NCBI RefSeq assembly: GCF_035046485.1
Contig: NC_085136.1
Span: forward strand, 75,347,734 to 75,411,733
Origin: Aedes albopictus
Taxonomy: Eukaryota; Arthropoda; Insecta; Diptera; Culicidae
Length of the DNA stretch: 64,000 nucleotides
Direction of reading: 5' to 3'
Positions 54,501 through 64,000 of this stretch are shown here, one piece after another; the stretch's first letter is position 1; every line of letters starts with the position of its first letter. The notes under the pieces were generated by a model. The model saw nothing but the letters and a program-made list of their open reading frames with translations, was not told the DNA's origin and searched no databases. Both the position numbers and the translations under genes were made by a program.

Positions 54501-57378
54501 TTTCTCGTGCAATCACGAATTCTAGCTGTGATTTATTCATGGCAATATTCATCAACGATCAAAACGATCAAGACTTACTATACATATGGTTGCTCCTCCG
54601 TGATTGATCTGAGCTGGTACCAATTGCACTGAGATCCAAATAATTAAGGGCTGGGGAACACTCCACTTATTCTCAAAGTGCAATTCAAGCAGCTCATACA
54701 TTTTTGGATCAATAATGGCGCCGGCCACGTCCATATAGTCAGTTGCGAAGGGAAAGGAATGTTAGAGTGTGCTGGTTGTTGCTACTAAAGACCGAGATCA
54801 CCTCTGCATCCACACAACCAGCACGGAATGGGGTATTTGTTAGACGGAAAGGATGGGAGATCTGGGAGTCACTCTATTGTTCCCCAGTCCACCGTCTAGC
54901 TCGCAGTAAGCAAATTATTTCAATTTGAGTTTCGATGGTACAGTAGTTCCCCCCGGGTCACGGCCCATTTATATCACATTATTTTTTTTTGTTTTAAGTT
55001 TTTTTATTTGCTATCCTTTCTACCCGCATAAATCCAAACCACACCAAAACATCATCTAGTATGGTTTATCGTCGGGGTTTAACCATAATCAAAATGGTAC
55101 ATTCAACCATAAGCCAACCATGGCTGGGTAAAGTTCCGACCGTAGTGAGTATTGTTTTTGAAGACTCGACCATACGAAGAACGGGTCGTTAAGAATGTTT
55201 ACCGTATCAAATTTCAATTTTTTGCTAACAAATTTTGAACGACAACCATAATGCGGATATATTCAATATGGTTGAGGAGTCTAACACAGGAAATTTGCGA
55301 CTATGGTTAAGGTACGATTTTACAATTATATAGAACAGTTGGTGGTATGGTTCAATAGACTTTCCTTGATTTTTTTATATTGAAAATTAAAAACACGGTC
55401 AAGTACTAATCATGGTTCACTATAATATATTGATTACTTTACGTTGCATAATACATGAATTTTTATACTTAATCCAGCATAGGGAATAGCAGTACATATG
55501 ACCTTTAATCCACTTTTATAAGCTTTTATAAATACGTTGCTTATTAATCCAAGACGACATTAAACATGCTACTTAACTGCACATTTGTCGAACACATTCT
55601 TTAAGCAAAAACACATAGTGGGGCCGCCTCAATTCTTCACCCATTATCCGCATTAATCCTTGTATCCATCGTGATCGAACTACATGCATGCCTCGATGCA
55701 AGGATTATTATTTCGAAGCTTTTTCTGCCTGGAGCTGCGATACTTCTGCCGTTGTCACTGCTGGCACCTGCCTGGAGACGTGGTTGATGAACCGGGGGAG
55801 AACCCGAGCACAGGAAGCCGGAGGAGTAGTCCCGTTTTTTTGCCCTACAATTGGATAGACAAAAATTGTTGCAATCTGGGTACTTTACCCTACGACGCAA
55901 GCCAAAGCAGAGCCAGATGAGTACCATTGTAGTCGAGCTTTCGAAAGGGAACTCAGTAAGTAGGAGATAGCAATGGTGATCACTATCTGCTGTGGTAATC
56001 ACAATACCGAAACAAATCTTATTCCTATTAGAATATAAAATATGTATCTATGCTCGTTATACAAAATTAAGACATTAATATTTAAACCCTTTCCTGACTG
56101 TTATATGTTCCTATATGTAAAAACTATTAAGAGATAAAACAAATTAAGAAAGTTCATTTAAACGGTCAAATCAACTTAGATATAAGACATAACTGTTATA
56201 CACTGACTCATACACTTACCATTCAAACACTTAACGTTCGGGATCAAGAAAGAGATATAGGTGGGACATTTTGATCAAGAAATGGATAGATGGGATATTT
56301 TAAGAGGAAAAGAGCATTTTGGGGGATTGCTACTATTATAAAACGGAAAACCCGGCCTTTTCCACACGGACTTCCAAGCCAGAAAGACGTGCCAAAGTTT
56401 AGTAATTCTCCTTGTGAACATTTGTGCCAAGTCATCGGTACAGTAGTACCTCGGATAAGTGGAAAAGTTTCAACGGTGCATCCACAAAGCCAGAATCAGG
56501 TAAATTGAGACTAAACCGGAGTACGGTAGCAATCCCCACTAATCCCTTTCCTCCTACGCGGGCTCAGGACCCATTGGCGTTATTTTTCCTGAAAGCGGAC
56601 AAAGTAAAGCCTTCGCCACGTGTGCCCTACTTGTGGCGTGAGGTGTGGTTGACCCCTTTGGTGTTGGGGAGGCCACTCGAACCTCTCACCCCTCGTCAAG
56701 CAAAGGGACGATTGACCCCGACCGAGTCCCGACGAGATCTCCGAGAGTCGAAAGTCCGTCCTCCGAAACGAAACCTCGGACCGAAGAGTGCCAACGAGTC
56801 GCTTCGCGAACTCGCTCGCCGTAACCCCCCGTGAGATACGCCCCACCGCCCTGCCACCCCGTCGCCACGTTGCTCCACCTGACGACGCTACAGCCCCGAT
56901 CCCCACCGCCATCGCCCTCCCGTCTCCATCGTTGCCGTTCCTGCTTGATCCCAGCGTTGCCGGCCGGCCAAACACACTACACGAACACACACTAGGTATG
57001 TAAAACAATAAATTAGTGAGTAAAGTGACCACGTGCGTTTGTATTCCTGATTCGTTAAACGAAACCCGTATCTGGAGCCGACCTCGAGAGCTGAGTCTCT
57101 CAAGCTTGAGCTAGTCGCCCCCTTGTCAAGAGCCCTAGGGAGCCCAAATTAGAGCGTGGGAGTCGTAAGAGAGATTAACAAAATCAAAGAAGTATTCTTC
57201 ACGACAATCAATTTGGCATTATCCAATAGCTTACCTTCAAGGCATCCCTCGGAACACACGAATGAAAGGCGAAATGGAAATTATCGATGCATGCAAATGA
57301 AAACTTAGATCAAAACAACACTTTCTCCAAGGAGCATCTGTTTTTGCGTTTTTCAAAGATGGCTGCCATCAGTTGCAT
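54501..57378. other. Unclassified DNA, possibly including an LTR-type 5' region
   Basis: 54501-56230 is AT-rich and featureless apart from repeated ACCATAATC/CAACCATA words near 55080-55290 and a single pogo-like end, CAGTAGTTCCCCCCGGG, near 54941. 56500-57180 is GC-rich; AATAAATTAGTGAGTAAAGTG at about 57006 (broken as AATAAA, TTAGTGAG) resembles an LTR polyadenylation region, but no second LTR or flanking duplication was seen. Overlapping ORFs on both strands (e.g. 150 aa at 56580-57032) have no domain. Confidence 0.35.
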
Positions 57379-57529
57379 TCAGATAGGACCACGTCTTCGG
57401 ATTAGTGCATTTTTTTTAGTTGCTATCCTTCTCTTTCTATGATTTTTTTTTTGTATTTTTTTTCCTTCAATATTTTTTTTATATTGTATTAGTTGTGCTG
57501 TTTCTTCCGGAATTGTTCCAATTAGTTCT

Positions 57530-58867
57530 TTGGTGAATGAAACACGGTCCCAGTCCATGGTGAAAAATCTCTTGGCTACAATTTTTTGTCCGCCTGGCAA
57601 TTCATCTCAACCCCCTGTATTCTCCTATATCCCTGGATCTTCTCCTAACTCGGCGAACCCCCGCCCGAAAATTTACCCACCCGGATCTAAGGGTCCCTTT
57701 CTGGTTTTCTTTCGGCCCAAACCGAATGGAAAAAAGTTAAATAAATTACAAATCGAAAAAGATCTGGCAAAATCGTTTCGAAGCATCCTTGAGATAGACT
57801 CACCCAGCCGCGATAAATTGCGAGTCACTGTTAGTGATCGCGAAGAAGCGAACAGGATTGTTGCCTTTGAGCTTTTTTCGCGGGAGTACAGAACTTATCT
57901 TCCTAGTCACGAGATGGAGTGTTGCGGAGTGGTCACCGAAGATAATTTAACTCGTGCTGCCATCATGTCTGGAGCAAGCGGGTTTAAAAATCGTGCCGTC
58001 CTGCAAGTACCAGTACATGATGCCGTACAAATGAACAAGGCACATCCGGACGGCACAAAAACGTCGTCCAACTCTTTCCGGGTGACCTTTTCCGGTTCCG
58101 CTCTTCCGTGCGTTCTCGTGGTTGGGCTTCTTCGATTACCTGTTCGCCTCTACGAACCGAAGGTAATGCACTGCGTAAAATGCCAGCAGTTGGGCCACAC
58201 CGCACTTTACTGTAGCAACAAACTACGTTGCAGTATGTGCGGTGATCAACATGCGGAGGGCTCCTGCAATACGGAGCCAAAATGTGCCACTTGTGGCGAA
58301 TCTCCACCCCATGAGCTCAGTGCATGCCCGAAGTACGTATAGCGGGAGAAACGCGACATAAACTCTCTAAAACAGCGATCGAGACGATCTTATGCAGAAA
58401 TGCTGAAAAAGATCGCCCCGGTGTCTGTCTCATCGGCCCATCCTATTACTAGCAATAATATCTTCGCATCCCTGCCGGCAGATGATCAAGGCTCTGTCTC
58501 TGAGGGAGGCGAGGAGTACAATATAATTGAGACAGGAACGAAAAGGAAGCGAGCTGTTGCAAAACGGCACATGCAACAGCAAGTTTCTCAAAACGCTCCT
58601 GTTACTCAACGTGCTCAGCGAATCCCTCTGGCAAAATCAAGAAGTAGCGGAAGCACCAAAAAGGTATCACCTCCAGGCTTTAAATTTTCGTCTGGAGACT
58701 TTCCGTCACTTCCGGGTGCATTTAAAACCCCAGTTGCACCAGTTTTTCGCCATGAACCACCATGCTGTAATGTGTCAACGGAAAGCCCCCATCACCCTAT
58801 CCTTTCCTCAAATATTTTTGTTCCCCCTAACCTCGACCAAATCGCGAGTTTTTCGGTTCCCCAAAAC
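57530..58867 (+). pseudogene. LINE ORF1 (gag-like, three zinc knuckles), Jockey-like, with one stop
   Basis: A nucleic-acid-binding ORF1 protein that would package element RNA. Residues 215-266 hold three CCHC knuckles: C-x2-C-x4-H-x4-C (CVKCQQLGH..), C-x2-C-x3-H-x4-C (CSMCGDQH..) and C-x2-C-x5-H-x4-C (CATCGESPPH..). This arrangement is usual in Jockey/I-group ORF1. A TAG at 58339-58341 ends the first 270 residues; the same frame continues as REKRDINSL, SYAEMLKK and KRKRAVAKR to a stop at about 58870. No EN/RT ORF2 follows, because a TIR element starts at 58875. The start ATG at 57530 is tentative; the T-rich leader before it looks like 5' UTR. Confidence 0.75.
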
Positions 58868-58874
58868 TAACATA

Positions 58875-59707
58875 CACACTAAGAAAATCTCATTTTTCAT
58901 GTTGACACAATGTCTAAAGTTGACACAATCAACCATGACTTAAACCAAAAGGTGATTTAAAATTATGTAAAACATGATGCGAGAGAAGAAACCTGAGCTG
59001 GTTTGTCGATTTTATGCGAGAGCAGTAAGGTTTACCACATTTTGATTTAACATTTCAGAACGATACATGATTTTCAAGGTATTGTAACAGAATTTTACAC
59101 GATTTGTGATTTAACGCACTCTCACGCTTGTGAAACGTCAATTCTAGCGTCAGATGTAAACAAGTTGAAAACTAAAACATGTCTGTAGTGTCGCGACTTA
59201 TGGAGAAGTTTATGGTAAGTAAGGCAATTAACTCTGCTTTTTTGTTAAAAATAATTAATATGTCAAGGAACAAGTGTGCTGACCGACAATGTTTCATCCC
59301 AACAGGGCAAAAACTACAAGCGCTCACCAGCGGCAGCAGCAGGCAGCCATCGCTTGGACGAAAATCACTGCTGCAGAGTATTCTCGTGTGTTATTTTTTA
59401 TTAGCCTCATTATAATACTATTTTGTAAGTATCGAATTACCTACATGAATAAAGTATATTTGATGCAAATCGTGCGTTGTTAATACGAGCATTCGGAAAG
59501 AAACGGGAAGGGATATGCTGCTATGTTTTTGGTCGTTTCTAGGTTATGTTCGAGCGATGAGTTTCTCGCTTGCCTTCTCTTGTAAAAATACAGCAGTCAT
59601 TTTTGATATCGTGTAAAAATAAAAGCATACGTGATTTTGAGTCATTTTGTTCGCTGTCATATGTCGGCGTTAAATGACATAAAATTACATGAAATTTTCG
59701 AAGTGTG
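58875..59707. mobile_element. 833-bp TIR element, CACACT ends, TA-flanked
   Basis: Left CACACTAAGAAAATCTCATT and right (reverse complement) CACACTTCGAAAATTTCATG, flanked by TA at 58873-58874 and 59708-59709. It truncates the preceding LINE immediately after its ORF1 stop. The interior is not transposase-like but holds a candidate two-exon unit. Confidence 0.6.
59179..59480 (+). other. Candidate tiny two-exon transcription unit inside the TIR element
   Basis: An ATG at 59179 opens MSVVSRLMEKFM and runs in frame to a consensus donor ATG|GTAAGT at 59214/59215. A TTTCATCCCAACAG acceptor ends at about 59306. Joined, the frame continues GKNYKRSPAAAAGSHRL to a TAG near 59403, giving about 44 residues, and AATAAA follows near 59447. 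Intron size, splice sites and polyadenylation signal are all plausible. I do not recognise the peptide. The alternative exon-2 frame has a hydrophobic segment, YSRVLFFISLIIILF. It could be a captured gene fragment or coincidence. Confidence 0.3.
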
Positions 59708-59813
59708 TAGTTTATAAGTCAAAACATGAAATTGTAAACAATTTTAACTGAATTCGGCTCCGTTATGCTTGGTGACGCATGAGCCTAAAATAAACGTTTG
59801 AATAAAAAAAATA

Positions 59814-60562
59814 AACTCACGGGTCTGGTCATCCAATGCGCGAGTGAGTTCAGTCACCACGAGCAGTTCCGACATTCCTGCAAGCGGTTGTCCAAGCTTG
59901 ATGAGGTTCTCCACGTGGCGGGTGCATTCATCGACGAGCCTCCGGACTCCGGAGTTCCTTCGACGATCTCCTTGCCATCTGCTTCAGGTTTAGGAGTCCC
60001 AGAATGTGCGTTTCCAGGATCACCCGCTTATTGCCAAACCTCTCTTCCAGGATGTCCCATGCGCGCAGGTAGTCGTTGTCCCGCAACGTCTCAACATCGA
60101 TCACTCCAGCGGTATCTCCTTTCAAGGAGTTCTCAAGATGGTACAACTTTGCGGCGTCCGAATCTGACGAACGCTGCATCAGATCCTGAAACATGGCTTT
60201 GAAGCGGAACTATGCTTCAATGACAATCAAAGGATAGCAGTGGAGCACCGAAGGACTGCAACTGAACGATGATCGATTGTTGGTTTGTGACACATGGTAG
60301 CTGCTGAGTTGGGGACGCAGTTAACTTTTCGTTCCAGCTCTCGAGTAGCACAGACACCTCCTCATACAGATCCAAAAACTTGAGGTAACACTCTTCTTGC
60401 TCCTCAAGTCCGTCTGGTGGGGACAGGGCGATGATCTCTTGATGGAGTCTGGTGTACTCAGTGTGAGCTTTCTCGACGCTTCGTTGGTACACTTTTATCT
60501 GGGCAGAAGTTAGCTCGACGTTATCTGCTTCGGATTTCTCCAGGATGGTCTGGATTTGTTAG
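59814..60562 (-). pseudogene. BEL/Pao-type gag fragment (DUF1759-like)
   Basis: Minus-strand translation gives, in order, ILEKSEADNVELTSAQIKVY, a coiled helical stretch (HTEYTRLHQEIIAL), then after a frameshift near 60210 FQDLMQRSSDSDAAKLYHL, NSLKGDTAGVI, AWDILEERFGNKRVILETHI, and after another frameshift TRHVENLIKLGQPL. The KLYHLENSLKG...AWDILEERFGNKR pattern matches the DUF1759 gag region of BEL/Pao elements, from memory. The fragment stops abruptly near 59814 next to an A-run, and no LTR, protease or RT is nearby. Dead remnant. Confidence 0.75.
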
Positions 60563-61490
60563 ACGAAGCGGACAGGTACGCAGCGGATATTGCGTGGAAA
60601 CGCGAAAACACTACCGGGAAACTCGGGAAATACCGCGGGAGGAAAAACGCAAGTGTTCCGTCGTCAAGCGATACACATTTATTCCAATCGTAAACATACA
60701 TACATTCTTTGGTTTACTTCTATTGTCAGTGTCTTGGTAACGTGCACAAAACGGACTGTCAAAAAACATGCACCACAGGGGTGTCGGCAATCAGGTCGAA
60801 TACCGGACGACCGTTGCATTTTCTCCAACAGGATTCTGCTAACATTTCGTTTGGTAACGGAAGGATAAACGATTATTTAACAATTGCATTTATTATTTGT
60901 AGAATATGTTGGGTGAGTTTTCGGAGAGACTGGTGCTAAATTCTTTAAGCTATATATTATATATTATTCATCTAGTCCCAATTGAAATCGACTGCATATG
61001 CCTACTTATAATCTGCTTTTCTGAGTTTCTCTTCCCCAAACAATCTTTATTTCAGTTACAGACAGTGTACGCAGAATATGGCACCGCAAGCGAAAAATAG
61101 GCAACAAAGAAGGCACGGCAACAACGCTTTGTTTTTTGTTAGCAGATAATGACAAAATTGCTCCCGAGATTGTTCACAACAAACACAGTAGGAATATTTG
61201 TCTGCAAGAGGATTGCAAGAGTCTTAAACTTACCTTGTTTTTCACTTTGACGTTCGCAAAGTAGTGACGCGACGACAGTTTGCGCGCCTACTAGATTGCA
61301 TGATGTGCACTTGGCAGACCATGTGCTACTAGCGTGCACAGGAAGTCTAGTCGAATAACAATGCAGATTCAGTACCACACAGTAATAACACATTACATAT
61401 ATCCATTGCCGAAGCGAGCGCCATTTCAAATTGAATGGACAATCCAATGTAGAGCACTACCGTTCCGTACAAGAGAACAAAACTTCTGTA
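60563..61490. other. Unique DNA with candidate exon/intron signals on both strands
   Basis: Plus strand: TTGG|GTGAGT at 60912/60913 and a pyrimidine-rich CTTTATTTCAG ending at 61055 would define a 143-bp intron; the next exon has ATGGCACCGCAAGCG at about 61078 (MAPQAKNRQQRRHGNN, stop after 23 codons). Minus strand: AAACAAG|GTAAGTTTAAG at 61234/61233 follows GC-balanced sequence that could be a 5' UTR. The two would be divergent transcripts. No protein family is recognised, and chance splice words are possible. Confidence 0.3.
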
Positions 61491-61491
61491 A

Positions 61492-61656
61492 GGGGCCGTC
61501 CATTAATTACGTAAGGGTTTATGGAGGGAGGGGGGGTTTGAGAAATCTTACGCGTCATACAAAAAAATTTGGGTTCTCATACAAAAAATCTTACAAGGGG
61601 GGGAGGGGGTGTCGGAAAATCACAAAAATTCCCTTACGTAATTAATGGACAGCCCC
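61492..61656. mobile_element. 165-bp MITE, GGGGCCGTCCATTAATTACG ends, TSD TAA
   Basis: Ends GGGGCCGTCCATTAATTACG and GGGGCTGTCCATTAATTACG (complement of the right end), with TAA at 61489-61491 and 61657-61659. G-rich patches (GGAGGGAGGGGGGG; GGGGGGGAGGGGG) lie inside. The first ten bases are shared with the GGGGCTGTCC MITEs at 47.8 and 50.9 kb, so these are sister families. Confidence 0.85.
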
Positions 61657-61814
61657 TAAGTAACAGATTCAGTATAGATTCCTTGAAAATGGTAAAATAT
61701 GTTACCGAAACCGCCGGAAATTGAAGCAATATTGTTCTTGCTGCTCTGAAAGACTGCTAAGGCAGGAAAACAACGTTTCTCTAGCTGCAATATCCAGTCG
61801 TTAAACAATCCTTC

Positions 61815-63260
61815 CACTATCTCCTGGGATATCTACAGAGATTCCTGCACCTGCAGGAATTGCTTCAGATATTTTACCAGGGATTTTTTTCAGAATTTCT
61901 TCCAGAAATTTTACAAAACATAGTTGAAGAATTCTTAAAAGAACCCCTGAAGGAATTCCTAAAGACATCGCTAAAGTATTGCCTGAAGGAATCTCTTTAA
62001 AAAAAACTTCTGTTGATACCTTTGAAGATTCCGGGAAGATAATGTTGAATTTCTGAAGTTATCTCTGAAGGATTTCCAGGATGAATGTCAGGGATAATAC
62101 CTTAAAAAACTCATAAAAAGTTCAACACTACCGGAAAATCCTGCTTGTCGAATACAGTGCAAACGCAGTGTAGTTTTATCATCAGACAGGCGCGCGTCCT
62201 GAAAGATTAAAATACCTCCTTGGAAAAAATATCATGAGAAATTTTTGGAAAAACTATCCTGAAAAATGTGTGCAGAAATCCCTCGATGAATTTATGAGGG
62301 TTTCCTGGAGGATTTTCTGTATAAATTTTTGGAAGAACTTCTAGAGATACCTCTGGAGGAGTTCTTAGAAGACTTTATGAACAATTTCTGAATGGATTAA
62401 TATACAATTTGGAATTGGTTTACGACTGGGAGGAAATGTTGAACTGTTGTGGCTTTCTCAGTCTAACAGAATTGAAACGGCTAGTTTGGCATAACCCGAC
62501 GTCGGGACCGAAACATCGGGCCTGAAAAAAAAAAAATTCTCAAGTTAATTCTACAGAAACAAAAAAAATCCTGGAAGAACTCTTTAGAGAAAAAAAGAGT
62601 TTTTTGAAAAAGGAAGAATAAATCTTTGAAATAATAAATGGAAGAACTGGAGAACCGTCTACAGAAAATTATAGAAAAATTTCTTGAAAAATTCTTTTGA
62701 AAATTGTAATAAATACAGTCTGCGGCAGGAAATAAAATGCGAAAGTGTTTTTCAGCTTCAAACCTCATTTTCGTCCATTTGACGTTAAGTAATCCATGTT
62801 TCAACGTTCGATATCGTGTGATAGCGCCTTGAGATGTTCGCATTTTTTCCTGTCGCACCCTGTAGACTCCGTAGTAATTTCTGCAGGAGTTACCGAAAAG
62901 TTCTTCCTGAAGCATCACCGGTAAAATTTCTGAAAGAATTCCAGAAGAAAGGTTTGCATACATCCCTGGTGAAATACCTGGAGGAACTCTATCATTAAAT
63001 CTCTAAAGAGTATACAAGAGAAATTTCTAAATATATACCTGAGAGAATCCATAAATATATGGAATCAACCAGGAGAAATTCCATCAATAATATCTAAAAG
63101 AGTTTCTGAAAAAAAAAATGAATTTCTAACGAAAAACCCTAGTGGAGTTTCTGGTAGATTCTGCGAATCTCTGTGAAAAAATCATACCTTTTCAAAAAAT
63201 CTTTGGAGGAATTGCTAGATAAATTCTTGAAAGAATTTCTTGAGAAGTTTTTAGAAAAGT
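61815..63260. repeat. 24-bp minisatellite with polarity switch
   Basis: About 61815-61910 has the forward unit (TTCTTCCAGAAATTTTAC); from about 61920 to 63260 the complement (CCTGAAGGAATTCC, TGGAGGAGTTCTTAG). Interrupted by non-repeat DNA near 62100-62200 and 62400-62530 and by a MITE at 62716-62862. The 160-aa minus ORF (62481-62963) crosses the MITE and array and is not a gene. Confidence 0.75.
62716..62862. mobile_element. 147-bp MITE, CAG ends, TA-flanked
   Basis: Left CAGTCTGCGGCAGGAAATAA and right (reverse complement) CAGGGTGCGACAGGAAAAAA, with ATGCGAA following on both sides. TA at 62714-62715 and 62863-62864. It sits within the 24-bp array. Tc1-mariner-related by its TA target. Confidence 0.8.
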
Positions 63261-64000
63261 TTCTGAATTTTGATAACATTTAACTAAGTACCTTCTCTGG
63301 TTTTACCATGGCAGCATTGCATTACTGTACTATTCTCCACAGTGCTTACAAAGTTGAAAGCTGTAGTCTTATCGTATACACTGAAAACGGATTACAACAC
63401 TCAGTTAAATATTACATCCTCTTGAAAAGTTTAGCATCACCTGAAAATCAGTAAATTCATACAACTATATCTCGCAATCCTGATAATCGGCAAAAATGCA
63501 GTCTTCCGCAAACTTGCTCAGAAGGTCGTTGACATCTTAGAGACGAGAATTTTCATTCGCAATTCTGCCGCTTGGTAACGCAAGGAGCATGCCAAAATTA
63601 CCATTTTTCTAGCTCTATCTCGCGATCCCTATAAGAAAGAAAGTTGAAATCTTCAGCAAAGTTGTTCCAAAGGTCTTGAGCATCGTAAAGCAAGCAGTTT
63701 GCGGCTAGGTGACCTGTTAGCATGCAAATATGAGAAATCCTAATTGGTTCTATCACCCGATCTTGATGAAATAGACGGTTCGGGTCTTTCACAGAGCCGG
63801 GTTGCATCCGGAAGGCGAACAGTCTGCCGCAAGGTGGAGTATGCAAGTATGTAAATATGAACATGTTAAGGACGATCGGGATGCCATTGCTCTGTTACCA
63901 CTAAGATGGTAATCTTGGATTCTACTTCATATTATGGAACAAAAATTAATCATTGTGTATGCTCACTTGTAGTGAATATGCTAATTGTTTTTCAGCCTCT
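63261..64000. repeat. Repeat block related in layout to the GCGCCACC unit
   Basis: TCTCGCAATCCTGATAATCGG (63470), TCTCGCGATCCCTATAAG (63612) and ACCCGATCTTGATG (63757), each followed by CTTC.GCAAA.TTG or a GGTC word and then a GCCGC..GGT word, at about 140-bp steps. The order matches the reverse of the 16.6-kb unit, but sequence similarity is weak. The MFIFTYLH ORF (63598-63864, minus) is a repeat translation. 63261-63450 and 63890-64000 have nothing recognised. Confidence 0.5.

Noticed and set aside
56192..57183. Solo LTR (TGTTATAC...AACA) with AATAAA
   Set aside because: No 4-6-bp flanking duplication and no second copy in the window; boundaries are arbitrary.
62481..62963. 160-aa minus-strand ORF
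   Set aside because: Runs through a MITE and a degenerate array; no independent evidence.
1..64000. CRISPR arrays, operons, rRNA genes, bacterial insertion sequences
   Set aside because: No regular spaced repeats with unique spacers, no dense coding, and eukaryotic splice and repeat signatures throughout.
1..64000. Integrated viral sequences, which are common in Aedes genomes
   Set aside because: No reading frame resembled flavivirus, rhabdovirus or other viral proteins; only retrotransposon proteins were recognised.

Overview
This is eukaryotic, AT-rich, repeat-choked DNA with almost no coding sequence. Everything points to an intron or intergenic stretch of a large insect genome, most likely a culicine mosquito of the Aedes type. 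The reasons are tRNA-derived SINEs resembling the Feilai group, RTE-, Jockey- and R1/LOA-like LINE pieces, a BEL/Pao gag remnant, many short inverted-repeat elements, and long degenerate arrays of a TCCTCCAGGAATT-like 24-bp unit. Family names come from memory of mosquito repeats, not from a search. There is no bacterial gene, operon, CRISPR array or true tRNA/rRNA gene.

Layout. 1-6.2 kb: a degenerate long-period satellite that changes polarity around a unique island (3.6-5.2 kb) with a candidate 5' exon. 6.2-10.3 kb: a 4-kb foldback structure holding two small TIR elements. 10.3-13.7 kb: more inverted-repeat elements. 13.8-16.5 kb: 24-bp arrays. 16.6-18.8 kb: arrays of a roughly 130-bp 'GCGCCACC' unit. 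18.8-20.7 kb: a SINE, then a unique island. 20.7-31.9 kb: TIR elements, foldbacks, 24-bp arrays and TTTACATGAC repeats. 31.9-34.3 kb: the best host-gene evidence in the window, a minus-strand first coding exon encoding a signal peptide (32165-32243), a long putative 5' UTR and a GC-rich promoter-like region. 34.4-39.9 kb: a deep nest (SINE split by two TIR elements, one of which holds an almost intact RTE retrotransposon and another TIR element). 40-42.4 kb: 24-bp arrays and a second type of SINE. 42.5-44.6 kb: a decayed LINE ORF2 tail, SINE and foldbacks. 45-51.9 kb: a second nest (old RTE, younger RTE inside it, a 3.1-kb Mutator-like element inside that). 52.3-57.4 kb: mostly unique DNA. 57.5-58.9 kb: a LINE gag-like ORF1. 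59-61.5 kb: a TIR element with a possible tiny spliced unit, a BEL gag remnant and candidate exons. 61.5-64 kb: MITE, arrays and repeats.

How it fits together. If the signal-peptide exon is real, the roughly 32 kb to its left is first-intron sequence of a secreted or membrane protein gene read on the minus strand, bloated by transposons. Everything else is mobile DNA and its relics. The insertion order can be read from target-site duplications (TSDs). The most informative signals are nested insertions with exact TSDs, a TIR family with 7-bp TSDs, and arrays that reverse polarity.
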